DNA of 64,000 nucleotides from Sporosarcina sp. ANT_H38 (lineage in GTDB: Bacteria; Bacillota; Bacilli; Bacillales_A; Planococcaceae), in the NCBI RefSeq assembly GCF_008369195.1, contig NZ_VOBC01000002.1:496001-560000 (forward strand), written 5' to 3'. The notes beneath the pieces were generated by a model. It ran no database searches and had not been told where the DNA came from. It worked only from the letters and a program-made list of their open reading frames with translations. This document shows positions 35,071 to 44,069 of the stretch, piece by piece (position 1 is the first letter of the stretch; every line of letters starts with the position of its first letter). Position numbers and translations under genes: made by a program.

Positions 35071-36997
35071 AAAACGCTGTTTTTACAGTCTTCCGATAAT
35101 AACCGACCGTCAAGAAAGCGAACATAAGGTAAATCATTGCATAAATGCCCATCGCTATCGAAGTTGGCACTGTTATATCAGACATAAACATGAATGATGC
35201 TGCCTTGATGGCAAACACGGAGTGAAATAAGCCGATCAATAACGGCATTCCAAAGACGAATACCTGTTTACGGATAACGCCGCGCATGATTTCCTGAACG
35301 GTAAAGCCTAACTGACGTAGTGTCGCATAGCTTTGCTTCTCCTGCTCCGCTTCTGTCATTTGCTTGAAGTATAAGATGCTACCTGTCGAGATGAGGAATA
35401 CAAGTCCAAGAAAGCCCGCGATGAAAATGAGCAGGCCATTGCTCTGCATCGACCTCGTATACATTGAGTAAAAGTCAAAACTATGATTATCATCCTTCAG
35501 ATGCTGAAAAATTTCAGATGCTGCTGCTAAATTCTCATCATCCTCCACATTTACCACATACATTGTTTCAAGATGCTTTTCATGCCCTATGACTCCCACA
35601 GCTGGTAAGGTATTTTTCAGTTGTTGATAAACAGCATCTTCTACAACAAGTTGCGAACCGCTAAAAGGAAAGTTCACGACATTTCCTTGCCCAACTTCAC
35701 TAACTTGCATTCGCACTTCATTTTCTCCGCTCGACAAAACAATATCAAACGGCATTTTCATCGTTTTCAACAGCCATACAAGCGAGGAGTCATGAAAAGA
35801 GGCTGTCTTTGTAGTCGGCGTTTCGATAGCAAGTCCAGCATCTTGCAACTGCCCCGCACTAATCACTCTCACTCTCATCATTGTTTCCAACCATTCTGGT
35901 GCTGCATCGGTATCAATTATTCCGTCTGTCCAAAGTGTCTCAACTCCTGATTCCGTAAAGGTGATGTCTTGTTCAGCAAGTTTCTGCGTGAACTGCTTCG
36001 CCTCGTCTTCGCCTGTTTCAAACATAAAATCAAACGGCATCGCGAAACGTGTCTCTTTTTCTGTCGAATAATAAAGTGAGTACGCCCCTGCCAACATGGC
36101 AAGCGTCATCGCGGATAATACCGTAATGATTGTCAGCGAGTTAGCATTCCCCTTCATTCGGTGCATAAGAGGGGCAAGCGACAAACTATTATTCAAACCT
36201 AGATGCCCTTTTTTCCGCATTCGAATTTGATAAAATAGCCAGCTAATTGTGACACGGAATATGAGATACGTCCCCAAAATCGTTGACGCTAGCACCGCCA
36301 ACATATTGAAGAACACCAACGCGTTCATCATATTCCCTGACAACCAATAGCCGAAAACAACGAGCCCGATTCCAAGAAGCGCCAAAACAGCCGATACGAA
36401 TGTTCTAGGCTTTTTCGGATGCTCCCCTTTTTTATCAGCATTGAAGAGTCCCAGTAACGTACTACGATAAACGGCATACAACATTTGAGCAGACGTCAAT
36501 GCAATGATAGCAACAAACACAAAGGCGGTTTGGATAATGGCCGCCATCGAAAAAGACAACTCGATGAACCCCTCGTAACCTACAAGTTTCATCAGTAGTA
36601 ACAAAAACACACGGGATACAAGCAACCCTGTACCAATCCCAATGACAAGTGCACCTATCCCAAGAAGGGCATTTTCAATAATGAGAAGACGCGCGACTGC
36701 CCCTTTCGTCAACCCGATTAATTGATATAAACCAATTTCCCGACTTCTTCTTTTCAAGAAAATAGCATTCGCATAGACGACGAATATTCCGGCTATAAAT
36801 ATTAGTAAAATACCGGCTGCTTTAAATGCGGAATCCATATTCATCGATTCTTCTGTCTTCCCGATAACCGCCGTATCATATTGTAATGTCGCAAAAACAA
36901 AGTACAGCACGACGCTTAAAATAAGCGCAAAAAAGTACAAGTAATAGTGCTTAATATTCTTTCGCATACTGCGAATAACAAGGTCAAATAGAGTCAA
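35069..36997 (-). CDS. BceB-type ABC transporter permease (antimicrobial peptide detoxification)
   Basis: 642 residues from TTG 36997, which follows GGGGGTGA; the longer frame to 37018 has no better site. It has ten membrane helices with a large extracellular domain between helices 7 and 8 (about residues 305-530), the BceB arrangement, plus FtsX-type repeats. With its ATPase it frees lipid II cycle targets from peptide antibiotics such as bacitracin and also signals to the linked kinase. The start overlaps the ATPase gene by 14 bp. Confidence 0.87.
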   Translation of the reverse strand: MTLFDLVIRSMRKNIKHYYLYFFALILSVVLYFVFATLQYDTAVIGKTEESMNMDSAFKAAGILLIFIAGIFVVYANAIFLKRRSREIGLYQLIGLTKGAVARLLIIENALLGIGALVIGIGTGLLVSRVFLLLLMKLVGYEGFIELSFSMAAIIQTAFVFVAIIALTSAQMLYAVYRSTLLGLFNADKKGEHPKKPRTFVSAVLALLGIGLVVFGYWLSGNMMNALVFFNMLAVLASTILGTYLIFRVTISWLFYQIRMRKKGHLGLNNSLSLAPLMHRMKGNANSLTIITVLSAMTLAMLAGAYSLYYSTEKETRFAMPFDFMFETGEDEAKQFTQKLAEQDITFTESGVETLWTDGIIDTDAAPEWLETMMRVRVISAGQLQDAGLAIETPTTKTASFHDSSLVWLLKTMKMPFDIVLSSGENEVRMQVSEVGQGNVVNFPFSGSQLVVEDAVYQQLKNTLPAVGVIGHEKHLETMYVVNVEDDENLAAASEIFQHLKDDNHSFDFYSMYTRSMQSNGLLIFIAGFLGLVFLISTGSILYFKQMTEAEQEKQSYATLRQLGFTVQEIMRGVIRKQVFVFGMPLLIGLFHSVFAIKAASFMFMSDITVPTSIAMGIYAMIYLMFAFLTVGYYRKTVKTAF

Positions 36998-37763
36998 CGC
37001 TGTCACCCCCGAGCACACCTTGGACGTTTAAGATGTCCTGGAAAAAGGCCTGTCTCGTTTTATCGCCACGGTACAATTCCGAATAGATATTACCATCTTT
37101 CAGGAAAACGACACGGCTACAATAGCTAGATGCGACTGGATCATGCGTTACCATCATGATTGTGACATTACGCTCTTTATTGATAGCTTCCATCGTACCG
37201 AGCAAGGATGAAGCCGATTTCGAATCAAGTGCCCCTGTCGGTTCGTCCGCAAATACCATGGAAGGTTCGTTTATAAGTGCGCGCGCTGCCGATGTACGTT
37301 GCTTCTGGCCACCTGAAAGTTCGTGCGGGTACTTATGTGCAATATCCGTGATCCCGAGAATCGCTGCAATTTCACTGAAACGAGCTTCAGCGTCCTTCTT
37401 TTTTATTTTACCGAGTGAAATCGGAAGCAGAATATTTTCTTTGGCAGTCAGTGTATCAAGCAAATTATAATCTTGGAATATAAATCCGAGTTTATCACGG
37501 CGGAATGCAGACAACCCTGCATCTTTCATTTTAGATATATCGGCTCCATCTATTAAAATTGCACCATCAGTAGCACGGTCAATTGTTGCAAGAACGTTGA
37601 GTAGCGTTGTTTTCCCCGCTCCTGAAGGTCCCATGATCCCAACAAATTCGCCTTCTGCTACTCGAAGTTCAATTCCTTTCAATACTTCCTGCACATTGCC
37701 CCGTGTTCCAAATGACTTTCGAACATTTTTCGCATGTAAAACGGTTTGATGTTTTCCCATCAT
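36984..37763 (-). CDS. BceA-type ABC transporter ATP-binding protein
   Basis: 259 residues. Walker [10 protein letters not shown] near residue 45, signature LSGGQKQR, Walker [13 protein letters not shown], and the His switch [11 protein letters not shown] 37763 follows GGGAGG. It pairs with the overlapping permease gene. Confidence 0.9.
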   Translation of the reverse strand: MMGKHQTVLHAKNVRKSFGTRGNVQEVLKGIELRVAEGEFVGIMGPSGAGKTTLLNVLATIDRATDGAILIDGADISKMKDAGLSAFRRDKLGFIFQDYNLLDTLTAKENILLPISLGKIKKKDAEARFSEIAAILGITDIAHKYPHELSGGQKQRTSAARALINEPSMVFADEPTGALDSKSASSLLGTMEAINKERNVTIMMVTHDPVASSYCSRVVFLKDGNIYSELYRGDKTRQAFFQDILNVQGVLGGDSVDSI

Positions 37764-37884
37764 ATATGCCTCCCTTTTTTCCTGCTTCGGTCGTTAAGCC
37801 TCCGCTTTCATTTCTTCATGGTCTTATCGTACCGCGCGGCAAAGTATCGGTCGTTTGATTAACATGACAAACAAGGTACCCAAT

Positions 37885-37900
37885 GTGACATTGTTGTCAC
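37885..37900. promoter_or_regulatory. Candidate BceR-type operator
   Basis: GTGACA-TTGT-TGTCAC is a perfect inverted repeat resembling the BceR consensus TNACA-N4-TGTAA. It overlaps the stop codon of the sensor kinase and lies about 120 bp upstream of the ATPase start, where a regulated promoter for the transporter would be expected. Confidence 0.55.
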
Positions 37901-38919
37901 TTGAGCACCTTATCAAAGTCGTTTTCAATTGAAAAAGTCATCTGCACAGTGGTTCCTTGACCTATTTCTGATTGCACATGAAGCGTGATACCAATCTTAT
38001 CCGCAACAGTTTGTGCAAGATAAAGCCCCAGTCCAGTCGCTGCATTATAAAGTCTGCCCGCGCCGCCCGTAAACCCTTTATCAAAAACACGGGGAAGATC
38101 ATGCGCTTCAATGCCATGGCCTTCATCTTTTATGTAGAGAATGCCGTTACCGGTTGGATTGACACTCATCGAGATGATAATCGTTCCACCAATCGGGCTA
38201 TATTTCACCGCATTTGTTACAATTTGACGAATAATGAATCGACACCACTTTACGTCTGTGATGACTTCTTCACTTTCTCCTTCAAATTCCACCGCGACAT
38301 TCTTTTCTATACACCACGAGGCAAGTTCGCGAACTTCTGCGGTAACCATACCGTGAACATCTGTTTTCTCCAAAACATAATCTGCTTCAAGTGTCGACAT
38401 TCGGGATATGTATAACTGCTGGTCGATAAGTAGGTGAACACGAAGCCATTCCGCCTGTATTTTCCGAATCACCGGTTCGTGGAGATGGCCATCCATCGTC
38501 AGTTTCATCGCAGTTAGCGGTGCTTTTACTTCGTGCACCCAAGCGGCTGTGTAGTCACTTTCGATTAAGTTCGCATACCTTAATTCAGAGATCTCTTTTA
38601 ATGAAGAAACAGCCACCAAACGCATAGCTTCCATAGCAACTTTATCACGGCTAAAGATCGGTTCAGGAAATGCTTCCTGCCAATCAAGCGAAGGCTCACC
38701 TGCAAGATTCGAGAGTTCCTTTGAAAATCTCATTTCCTTCCGGTACCGCCAAATCACAAATGTAGTAAACGCAATAAGAAGCAAAACATTAACATATAAA
38801 ACAGATGAGAGTTCTGTATCGATTCCGGCATCTAGCCAAATTAGTGTATCTACGAATCCAAGTGCCAGTAAAAAAAAGAGAATCCAGCTTTTCATATCCC
38901 CCAAATACCTTAACAACAT
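37897..38919 (-). CDS. BceS-type intramembrane-sensing histidine kinase
   Basis: 340 residues. Two membrane helices (about 12-30 and 39-57) are joined by a very short outside loop, so there is no extracellular sensor. The H-box is AAWVHEVKAPLTAMKL; the ATPase has IVTNAVKYSPIGGTI and GTTVQMTF. Such kinases are driven by the partner BceAB transporter. It is 14 bp downstream of the regulator gene. Confidence 0.88.
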   Translation of the reverse strand: MLLRYLGDMKSWILFFLLALGFVDTLIWLDAGIDTELSSVLYVNVLLLIAFTTFVIWRYRKEMRFSKELSNLAGEPSLDWQEAFPEPIFSRDKVAMEAMRLVAVSSLKEISELRYANLIESDYTAAWVHEVKAPLTAMKLTMDGHLHEPVIRKIQAEWLRVHLLIDQQLYISRMSTLEADYVLEKTDVHGMVTAEVRELASWCIEKNVAVEFEGESEEVITDVKWCRFIIRQIVTNAVKYSPIGGTIIISMSVNPTGNGILYIKDEGHGIEAHDLPRVFDKGFTGGAGRLYNAATGLGLYLAQTVADKIGITLHVQSEIGQGTTVQMTFSIENDFDKVLK

Positions 38920-38933
38920 TGGAACATCCCCTC

Positions 38934-39617
38934 CTACAGCGTAGTCGCCATATAACCTAGTCCTTTTTTCGTGACAATCGCTTCGCCAAGCCCTAATTCC
39001 GTGAGCTTTTGTCGAAGACGCGTGACATTAACAGTCAACGTATTGTCATTAACAAAGCGTTCGTCATCCCAAAGTTTTCGGATCAAATCATCACGCGAGA
39101 CAATCTCATCATTTGATTGAACAAGTACCGCCAATATGAAAAACTCATTTTTCGTCAATTCGACTTCATTGCCAGCCTTTCGAATGACGCTACGCTTCAT
39201 GTCAATCATCGCTCCATTCCATTCAAGTACATCTGGAGCCTCTTCTCCATACGCATATGTCCGCCTGAGGAGTGCCTGGATTTTAGCAAGCAGTACATCT
39301 GAATGGAACGGTTTCTGAACATAATCATCCGCTCCCATATTCATCGCCATAACCATGTCCATCGGGTGATCACGTGACGATAGAAAAATAATGGGTACCT
39401 TCGAAACTGCACGTATTTCTCGGCACCAATGAAACCCGTCATAAGCGGGCAACTGAATATCCATAATAACAAGATGCGGTTTTTCATCAATAAAATCAAC
39501 CATAACATCATGAAAATCTTCAGGTCCCTTTACAGTGAAAGACCATTGCCCCAGTTGCTCTTTTAACGAATTAAAAATTGCTTTATCGTCCTCAACGACG
39601 AAAATTGTCATAACCAT
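38934..39617 (-). CDS. BceR-type OmpR-family response regulator
   Basis: 227 residues from ATG 39617, chosen for its spacing from AAGGGAAG; 39611 and 39647 are alternatives. The receiver has FVVEDD and Asp in LVIMDIQLPAYDG, followed by a winged-helix domain (ELTKNEFFILAVLVQ, TVNVTRLRQKL). It likely activates the bceAB-type genes. Confidence 0.88.
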   Translation of the reverse strand: MVMTIFVVEDDKAIFNSLKEQLGQWSFTVKGPEDFHDVMVDFIDEKPHLVIMDIQLPAYDGFHWCREIRAVSKVPIIFLSSRDHPMDMVMAMNMGADDYVQKPFHSDVLLAKIQALLRRTYAYGEEAPDVLEWNGAMIDMKRSVIRKAGNEVELTKNEFFILAVLVQSNDEIVSRDDLIRKLWDDERFVNDNTLTVNVTRLRQKLTELGLGEAIVTKKGLGYMATTL

Positions 39618-39673
39618 TTTCCGATGCACTTCCCTTCTTTCATTCATTCTAAAGGAACGTACAACAGACAGGC

Positions 39674-39702
39674 AATTTAGACACTTCAAAACTAAATGTC
39701 AA
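39674..39702 (-). promoter_or_regulatory. Promoter of the regulator-kinase genes
   Basis: On the minus strand TTGACA, a 17-bp spacer and TAAATT, about 57 bp upstream of the regulator start. Confidence 0.55.
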
Positions 39703-39754
39703 CCAATTCCTGCAAGTTCACTCTAAATGTGGTATAGTAAATAAATAAGGCATC

Positions 39755-39796
39755 GCTCCAAAGTTTATTTGGAGCACTAAATGTCTGCTTTTTTTT
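39755..39796 (+). terminator. Terminator-like hairpin upstream of the opuC genes
   Basis: GCTCCAAA / TTTGGAGC with a 5-nt loop, then a short stretch and eight T (39787 onward). A TATAGT -10-like sequence lies just upstream at 39733..39738. It lies about 70 bp before the ATPase start with no gene in front, so it is either a leader attenuator or the end of a very short RNA. Confidence 0.5.
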
Positions 39797-39865
39797 AATT
39801 CCTAATGATTTTTTAATCTATTATTAGGAAATAAATTCGTTGTAAAATAACTATGGGAGGTACAC

Positions 39866-40996
39866 ATGCTCAAATTTGAAAATGTAAGCAAAGTGTTCGA
39901 TGGCGGATTCCAAGCAGTAAAATCTGTCAGTTTTGATATTCCAAAAGGTGAATTTCTTGTTCTCATCGGCCCCAGTGGTTCAGGTAAATCGACAACAATG
40001 AAAATGATTAACAGGATGGAGCCCCACACAAGCGGAAAAATCACGATCAACGGTAAGGATACTAACTCCTACAATGCCTCCGAACTACGTCGGAACATTG
40101 GGTATGTCATTCAGCAAATCGGACTTTTCCCCCACTACACAATTGAAAAAAACATCGCGATTGTACCTCAACTTAAAGGTTGGAATGAGAAAGAAATTAA
40201 GGCTCGAGTCAATGAACTTCTTGAATTAGTCGGTCTTGATCCTAAAACGTATGCAACTCGTTACCCAAAGGAACTTTCGGGCGGCCAGCAACAGCGTGTA
40301 GGTATCGCAAGAGCGCTCGCAGCAGATCCAGATGTAATTTTGATGGATGAACCTTTCAGCGCACTCGATCCACTTACAAGAGAACAGCTTCAAAACGAAT
40401 TGCTTTCATTGCACAAAAAGTTAAAAAAGACGATTGTTTTCGTTACACACGATATGGAAGAAGCCCTAAAAATGGGCGATCGCATCGCTATTATGAAAGA
40501 TGGAAAACTACTACAATTGGACACCCCAGAAAAATTACTTCATGAACCAGCCCACGGCTTTGTAGAAGAGTTCATAGGAAAACACCGAATCATTCAAAAT
40601 CCTGAACTCATGCCTGTTATCGATATTATGTCGGAATCGGTTATCACTACTACTCCTCAATGGTCTCCGGAGAAAGCTCTAGCGCTTATCCGCCAACGAA
40701 AAATTACGAATCTTATTGTTGTCGACGATGACAAAAAGTTACTCGGTATCGTTTCCGCCTACGATGTGATCAAAAGATTAGACAACATTAAAACAATTGA
40801 AGAAATCATGATGCCCCGAGAGCCATTCCTATATGAAACCGCGACGGCTAAAGATGCAATTATCTTGATGGATGAAGCACCTTACGGCATTATCCCAATT
40901 ATCGATAAAACCCAAAAATTATTAGGCGTTGTTACACGGGGATCACTGTTATCCGCCATGTCCAGCCAGTGGACAGATACGGAGGAGATCCAATGA
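39866..40996 (+). CDS. OpuC-type osmoprotectant ABC transporter ATP-binding protein
   Basis: 376 residues. Walker A GPSGSGKST, signature LSGGQQQR and Walker B VILMDEPFSALD are present. Two C-terminal CBS domains (about residues 255-370) sense ionic strength in related proteins. ATG 39866 follows GGGAGG. It drives uptake of betaine, choline or carnitine-like compounds. Confidence 0.88.
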   Translation: MLKFENVSKVFDGGFQAVKSVSFDIPKGEFLVLIGPSGSGKSTTMKMINRMEPHTSGKITINGKDTNSYNASELRRNIGYVIQQIGLFPHYTIEKNIAIVPQLKGWNEKEIKARVNELLELVGLDPKTYATRYPKELSGGQQQRVGIARALAADPDVILMDEPFSALDPLTREQLQNELLSLHKKLKKTIVFVTHDMEEALKMGDRIAIMKDGKLLQLDTPEKLLHEPAHGFVEEFIGKHRIIQNPELMPVIDIMSESVITTTPQWSPEKALALIRQRKITNLIVVDDDKKLLGIVSAYDVIKRLDNIKTIEEIMMPREPFLYETATAKDAIILMDEAPYGIIPIIDKTQKLLGVVTRGSLLSAMSSQWTDTEEIQ

Positions 40997-41646
40997 ATAA
41001 CTTAACTATTTGGCAACAGCTCACCCAACAAACACAAATGCGTTGGAAAGAGGTACTAGAAGCAACATCTGTCCATATTCAACTTGTATTCTTCTCTATG
41101 ATTATCGCCATAATACTTGGTATTACGCTCGGCATCTTGATTACTCGCGTTCCTCAGCTCACGACAATCGTACTTGGTGGCGCGGGTGTCATGCAGACAA
41201 TTCCAAGTCTTGCATTGCTCGGTTTCATGATCCCTATCTTTGGAATTGGTGTAAAAACAGCAATTGCTGCCCTATTCCTCTACTCATTACTACCAATTAT
41301 TCGCAACACCTACACAGGTATTAAAGATGTCGACAAAGCGACGACAGAAGCAGCAAAAGGGATGGGCATGACGAGCATGCAGATCCTGTTCAAAGTAGAA
41401 TTACCACTTGCGATTCCCGTCATCATGGCCGGAATACGTACAGCGGCAGTTATTAACGTCGGGACAGCAACACTCGCAGCTTTCATTGGAGCTGGTGGAC
41501 TCGGTGATTTCATCTTCCTTGGTATTACTCGTGGAATTGATGGCTTGATTTTACTTGGGGCAATCCCGGCAGCAATCCTTGCGATCATCCTTGAAATGCT
41601 CTTTAGTGGGGTTGAACGCTGGACAACGCCGAAAGGATTGAAGTAA
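40993..41646 (+). CDS. OpuC-type ABC transporter permease
   Basis: 217 residues from ATG 40993, which overlaps the ATPase stop as ATGA. About six membrane helices; the ATPase-contact loop is EAAKGMGMTSMQILFKVELP, and GTATLAAFIGAGGLGDFI is conserved in this family. The operon has only one permease gene, unlike the four-gene OpuB/OpuC operons of B. subtilis. Confidence 0.88.
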   Translation: MNNLTIWQQLTQQTQMRWKEVLEATSVHIQLVFFSMIIAIILGITLGILITRVPQLTTIVLGGAGVMQTIPSLALLGFMIPIFGIGVKTAIAALFLYSLLPIIRNTYTGIKDVDKATTEAAKGMGMTSMQILFKVELPLAIPVIMAGIRTAAVINVGTATLAAFIGAGGLGDFIFLGITRGIDGLILLGAIPAAILAIILEMLFSGVERWTTPKGLK

Positions 41647-41648
41647 CA

Positions 41649-42536
41649 ATGAAAAAAAAGTTACAAGTTCTGTTCTCGACAGTACTCGTCGCAAGTATGT
41701 TGTCAGGATGTATTTTCATCGAAAAAGATTCACTGACACTTGGCTCACGAAACAATACCGAAAGTATAATATTGTCACACATCATGGGGCAATTGATTGA
41801 AGATAAAACAGATATTGAAGTCATTTACAAAGAAAATCTTGGTGGTTCGAACGTCGTTTGGAACGCAATGTTAAACGGTCTGATCGACGTTATACCCGAC
41901 TATACAGGGACAATCGTCGTCAACTATTATCACGAAGATCCCGGTACAGCTGAAGAGACCTTGGAAGCAACGAAACGACTCGTCGATGGCGACGGCATGA
42001 TTGCATTCAATACGTTTGGCTTCAATAATACGTATACGCTCGCTTTAGACGAATCCAGAGCCGAAGAACTCGGAGTCGTGACATTCAGTGACTTTGCTAA
42101 AGTATCTGAGGACTTTATATTAGGCGCAGTATTCGAATTTATCGACCGTCCAGATGGTTTACCAGGCTTTCAAGAAGAATACGGAATGAAATTCAAAGAC
42201 GTCAAAGGAATGGACCACGGCATTATGTACCGTTCCATCGGCGCCAAAGAAGTGGATGTTATCAACTCATACACGACTGACGGCCAGTTGCAAGATTTCG
42301 ATTTACGTGTGTTAGAAGACGATAAGTCCTATTTCCCTCCGTACCATGCACTTCCGCTTGTACGAAAAGAAGCGCTCAAAGAGTATCCTGAAATCGAAGA
42401 AGTACTCGCTTCTCTTGAAGGTATGATTGATGAAGAAGTGATGCAGAAGATGAACGCGAAAGTCGACAATGAAGGTATGATGGTTGAACAAGTTGCAGAA
42501 GAGTTCCTTATCGAAGCAGGTTTTATTGAAAATTAA
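41649..42536 (+). CDS. OpuC-type substrate-binding lipoprotein
   Basis: 295 residues with lipobox MLSGC. OsmoF/OpuCC-like sequence: LTLGSRNNTESIILSHIMG after the signal, IDVIPDYTGTIV near residue 90, and PPYHALPLVRKEAL near 235. It presents osmoprotectants to the permease. It starts 2 bp after the permease stop. Confidence 0.87.
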   Translation: MKKKLQVLFSTVLVASMLSGCIFIEKDSLTLGSRNNTESIILSHIMGQLIEDKTDIEVIYKENLGGSNVVWNAMLNGLIDVIPDYTGTIVVNYYHEDPGTAEETLEATKRLVDGDGMIAFNTFGFNNTYTLALDESRAEELGVVTFSDFAKVSEDFILGAVFEFIDRPDGLPGFQEEYGMKFKDVKGMDHGIMYRSIGAKEVDVINSYTTDGQLQDFDLRVLEDDKSYFPPYHALPLVRKEALKEYPEIEEVLASLEGMIDEEVMQKMNAKVDNEGMMVEQVAEEFLIEAGFIEN

Positions 42537-42543
42537 ATCAGGA

Positions 42544-42579
42544 AACGCACCTCTTATTTTAGATAAGGGTGCGTTTTTT
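42544..42579 (+). terminator. Terminator of the opuC operon
   Basis: AACGCACC / GGTGCGTT with inner pairing (CTTAT / ATAAG) and a T-run. Confidence 0.85.
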
Positions 42580-42592
42580 CACGCAATGAGGG

Positions 42593-42650
42593 TTATGCTC
42601 GCCTTGCGATGAGTTATGCTCGCCATGAACGACTTTATGACCGTCACACA
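42593..42650. repeat. Second locus of the 21-bp tandem repeat
   Basis: Units at 42593, 42614 and a partial at 42635: TTATGCTCGCC(T or A)TG, then variable bases, and TTATGACCGTCA. Same period and core as the array at 24843, again in a convergent gap. A TGA interrupts the frame that is open at the other locus, which argues against coding. Confidence 0.8.
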
Positions 42651-42661
42651 CATTTTCTCCA

Positions 42662-42689
42662 TAAAAATAGGGCTGTTCGGGAACAGCCC
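42662..42689 (-). terminator. Terminator of the PepSY operon
   Basis: GGGCTGTTC / GAACAGCCC with a 2-nt loop; on the minus strand it is followed by TATTTTTAT. It lies 9 bp from the stop codon. Confidence 0.8.
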
Positions 42690-42697
42690 CCTTTACT

Positions 42698-43249
42698 TTA
42701 ATCGTTATCGTTATCGTTATCATCACGGTCTTTTTCAAACTTCAGTACTTCACCTGAAATTGCGTCGATATCGAAGTCGTAGTCATATTTGTCATCTTGA
42801 ATTTCGATTTCATAGATTACACGGCCATCATCTTCATCCAATTTAACTTCTGTCACTGTACCTTTTGCTTGTTTCATTGCAATTTTGACAGCAGCTTTTT
42901 CTGTTATGAATTTACCATCAGGAACGATCACTTTATCGTCGTCATCGTCATCATCATTACGGTCTTTATCTGTTCGTAATACTTCCCCAGTTTTTGCATC
43001 AATATCTAGATCGTATTCAAAACCATCCGATTTAATTTCAACTTCATAGATGTCGCCCGATATTTCACGATCCAATTCAATTTCCGTCACTGTTCCACCG
43101 ACTGATTTTATAGCAATCGCTTTCGCTTCTTCCATCGTCAACAAACCTTTCGGCGTCGCCGCTAAACTTTGACCCGCATTCCCAACAATTGCAACTCCAC
43201 CTATTACAAGCACACCAGCCAATGCTGGAATCATCATCCATTTCTTCAT
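42698..43249 (-). CDS. Secreted protein with two PepSY domains and Asp-rich linker
   Basis: 183 residues. Signal peptide at 1-31 (ending SLAA). Two PepSY-like repeats (about 40-95 and 115-172), each ending in a DIDA-type strand (YDLDIDAKTGEVLR, YDFDIDAISGEVLK). A run of seven Asp separates them and the tail is DDNDNDND, encoded by a CGTTAT hexanucleotide repeat. Acidic runs suggest cation binding. It is the last gene of a two-component operon. Confidence 0.8.
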   Translation of the reverse strand: MKKWMMIPALAGVLVIGGVAIVGNAGQSLAATPKGLLTMEEAKAIAIKSVGGTVTEIELDREISGDIYEVEIKSDGFEYDLDIDAKTGEVLRTDKDRNDDDDDDDKVIVPDGKFITEKAAVKIAMKQAKGTVTEVKLDEDDGRVIYEIEIQDDKYDYDFDIDAISGEVLKFEKDRDDNDNDND

Positions 43250-43335
43250 CTTGTATCTCCTCCTTTTGTTATTACCTTTATATTACTCGATGAACATGAG
43301 AGGACATTGTGAGGATTATTAGAATTTGGTGAGAG

Positions 43336-44031
43336 TCAATCCTCCCATGTGATAGACATTATTTCTCCTGAAATCGCATGAATTTGAAAGGTGCCCTCTC
43401 CATCGTCATCTGAGTCGATTTGGATTAGGTAGTAGCCTCCATCGGTCGTTCTTTCATACGATACATCATCCACTTCACCTATAAGTTGAGCTTCCGCAAT
43501 TGTAATCGCATCTTCCATAGAAATAAGCACACTTTCTCCTGTTGTTTCCTTTTTAGTTTCGGAGATTATTTCCCCAGTTACTGCGTCGACCGTCACTTTT
43601 GTAAACTTCGGATCTTTCGACAGCTCCACCTCGTAAATCGGGGATTCGCCGCCTGTGTTCAATGAAATCCGGTCTGTTTCACCGCTATATTTCCCCTCTA
43701 TAATTCCCTTCACCTTAGACTCTGAAAGTACATCCGGAATCTCTTCCTTTATTTCACCTGTCTTAGAAAGCGACAAAACACTCCCCGTCACTGCGTCGAC
43801 TTCAGCCGAATAAACCGCTTCACCTCGCGTCATTTCTGCTTGATAGACGCCGTTCGTTATTGAGATTTGGTCAACAGTTCCACCGTACATGCTCTCCAAC
43901 TGAGTTCGGATAGCCTCGGCTGCAATCGGTTCCTGCTTGTTGATCAAACTTCCTATATAAAATCCGCCCACCGTTAGAATAACTAAAGTAAACAGGGACG
44001 GAAAAATCCATGACTTTTTAAAAAAATGCAT
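43336..44031 (-). CDS. Membrane-anchored protein with three PepSY-like repeats
   Basis: 231 residues. One N-terminal helix (about 10-29) anchors it facing outward. Three repeats follow, ending VDAVTGSVLSL, VDAVTGEIISE and IHAISGEIMSI. PepSY domains are thought to inhibit proteases or modulate sensors. It follows the kinase gene by 38 bp. Confidence 0.8.
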   Translation of the reverse strand: MHFFKKSWIFPSLFTLVILTVGGFYIGSLINKQEPIAAEAIRTQLESMYGGTVDQISITNGVYQAEMTRGEAVYSAEVDAVTGSVLSLSKTGEIKEEIPDVLSESKVKGIIEGKYSGETDRISLNTGGESPIYEVELSKDPKFTKVTVDAVTGEIISETKKETTGESVLISMEDAITIAEAQLIGEVDDVSYERTTDGGYYLIQIDSDDDGEGTFQIHAISGEIMSITWED

Positions 44032-44069
44032 ACTCCTTGCCTCCTTTCATTCATCATACAATTCCAACA

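Noticed and set aside
42616..42846. 76-residue forward frame starting in the 21-bp repeat
   Set aside because: It runs antisense through the terminator and the PepSY gene; His/Tyr/Arg-rich composition is a shadow of the Asp-rich coding strand.
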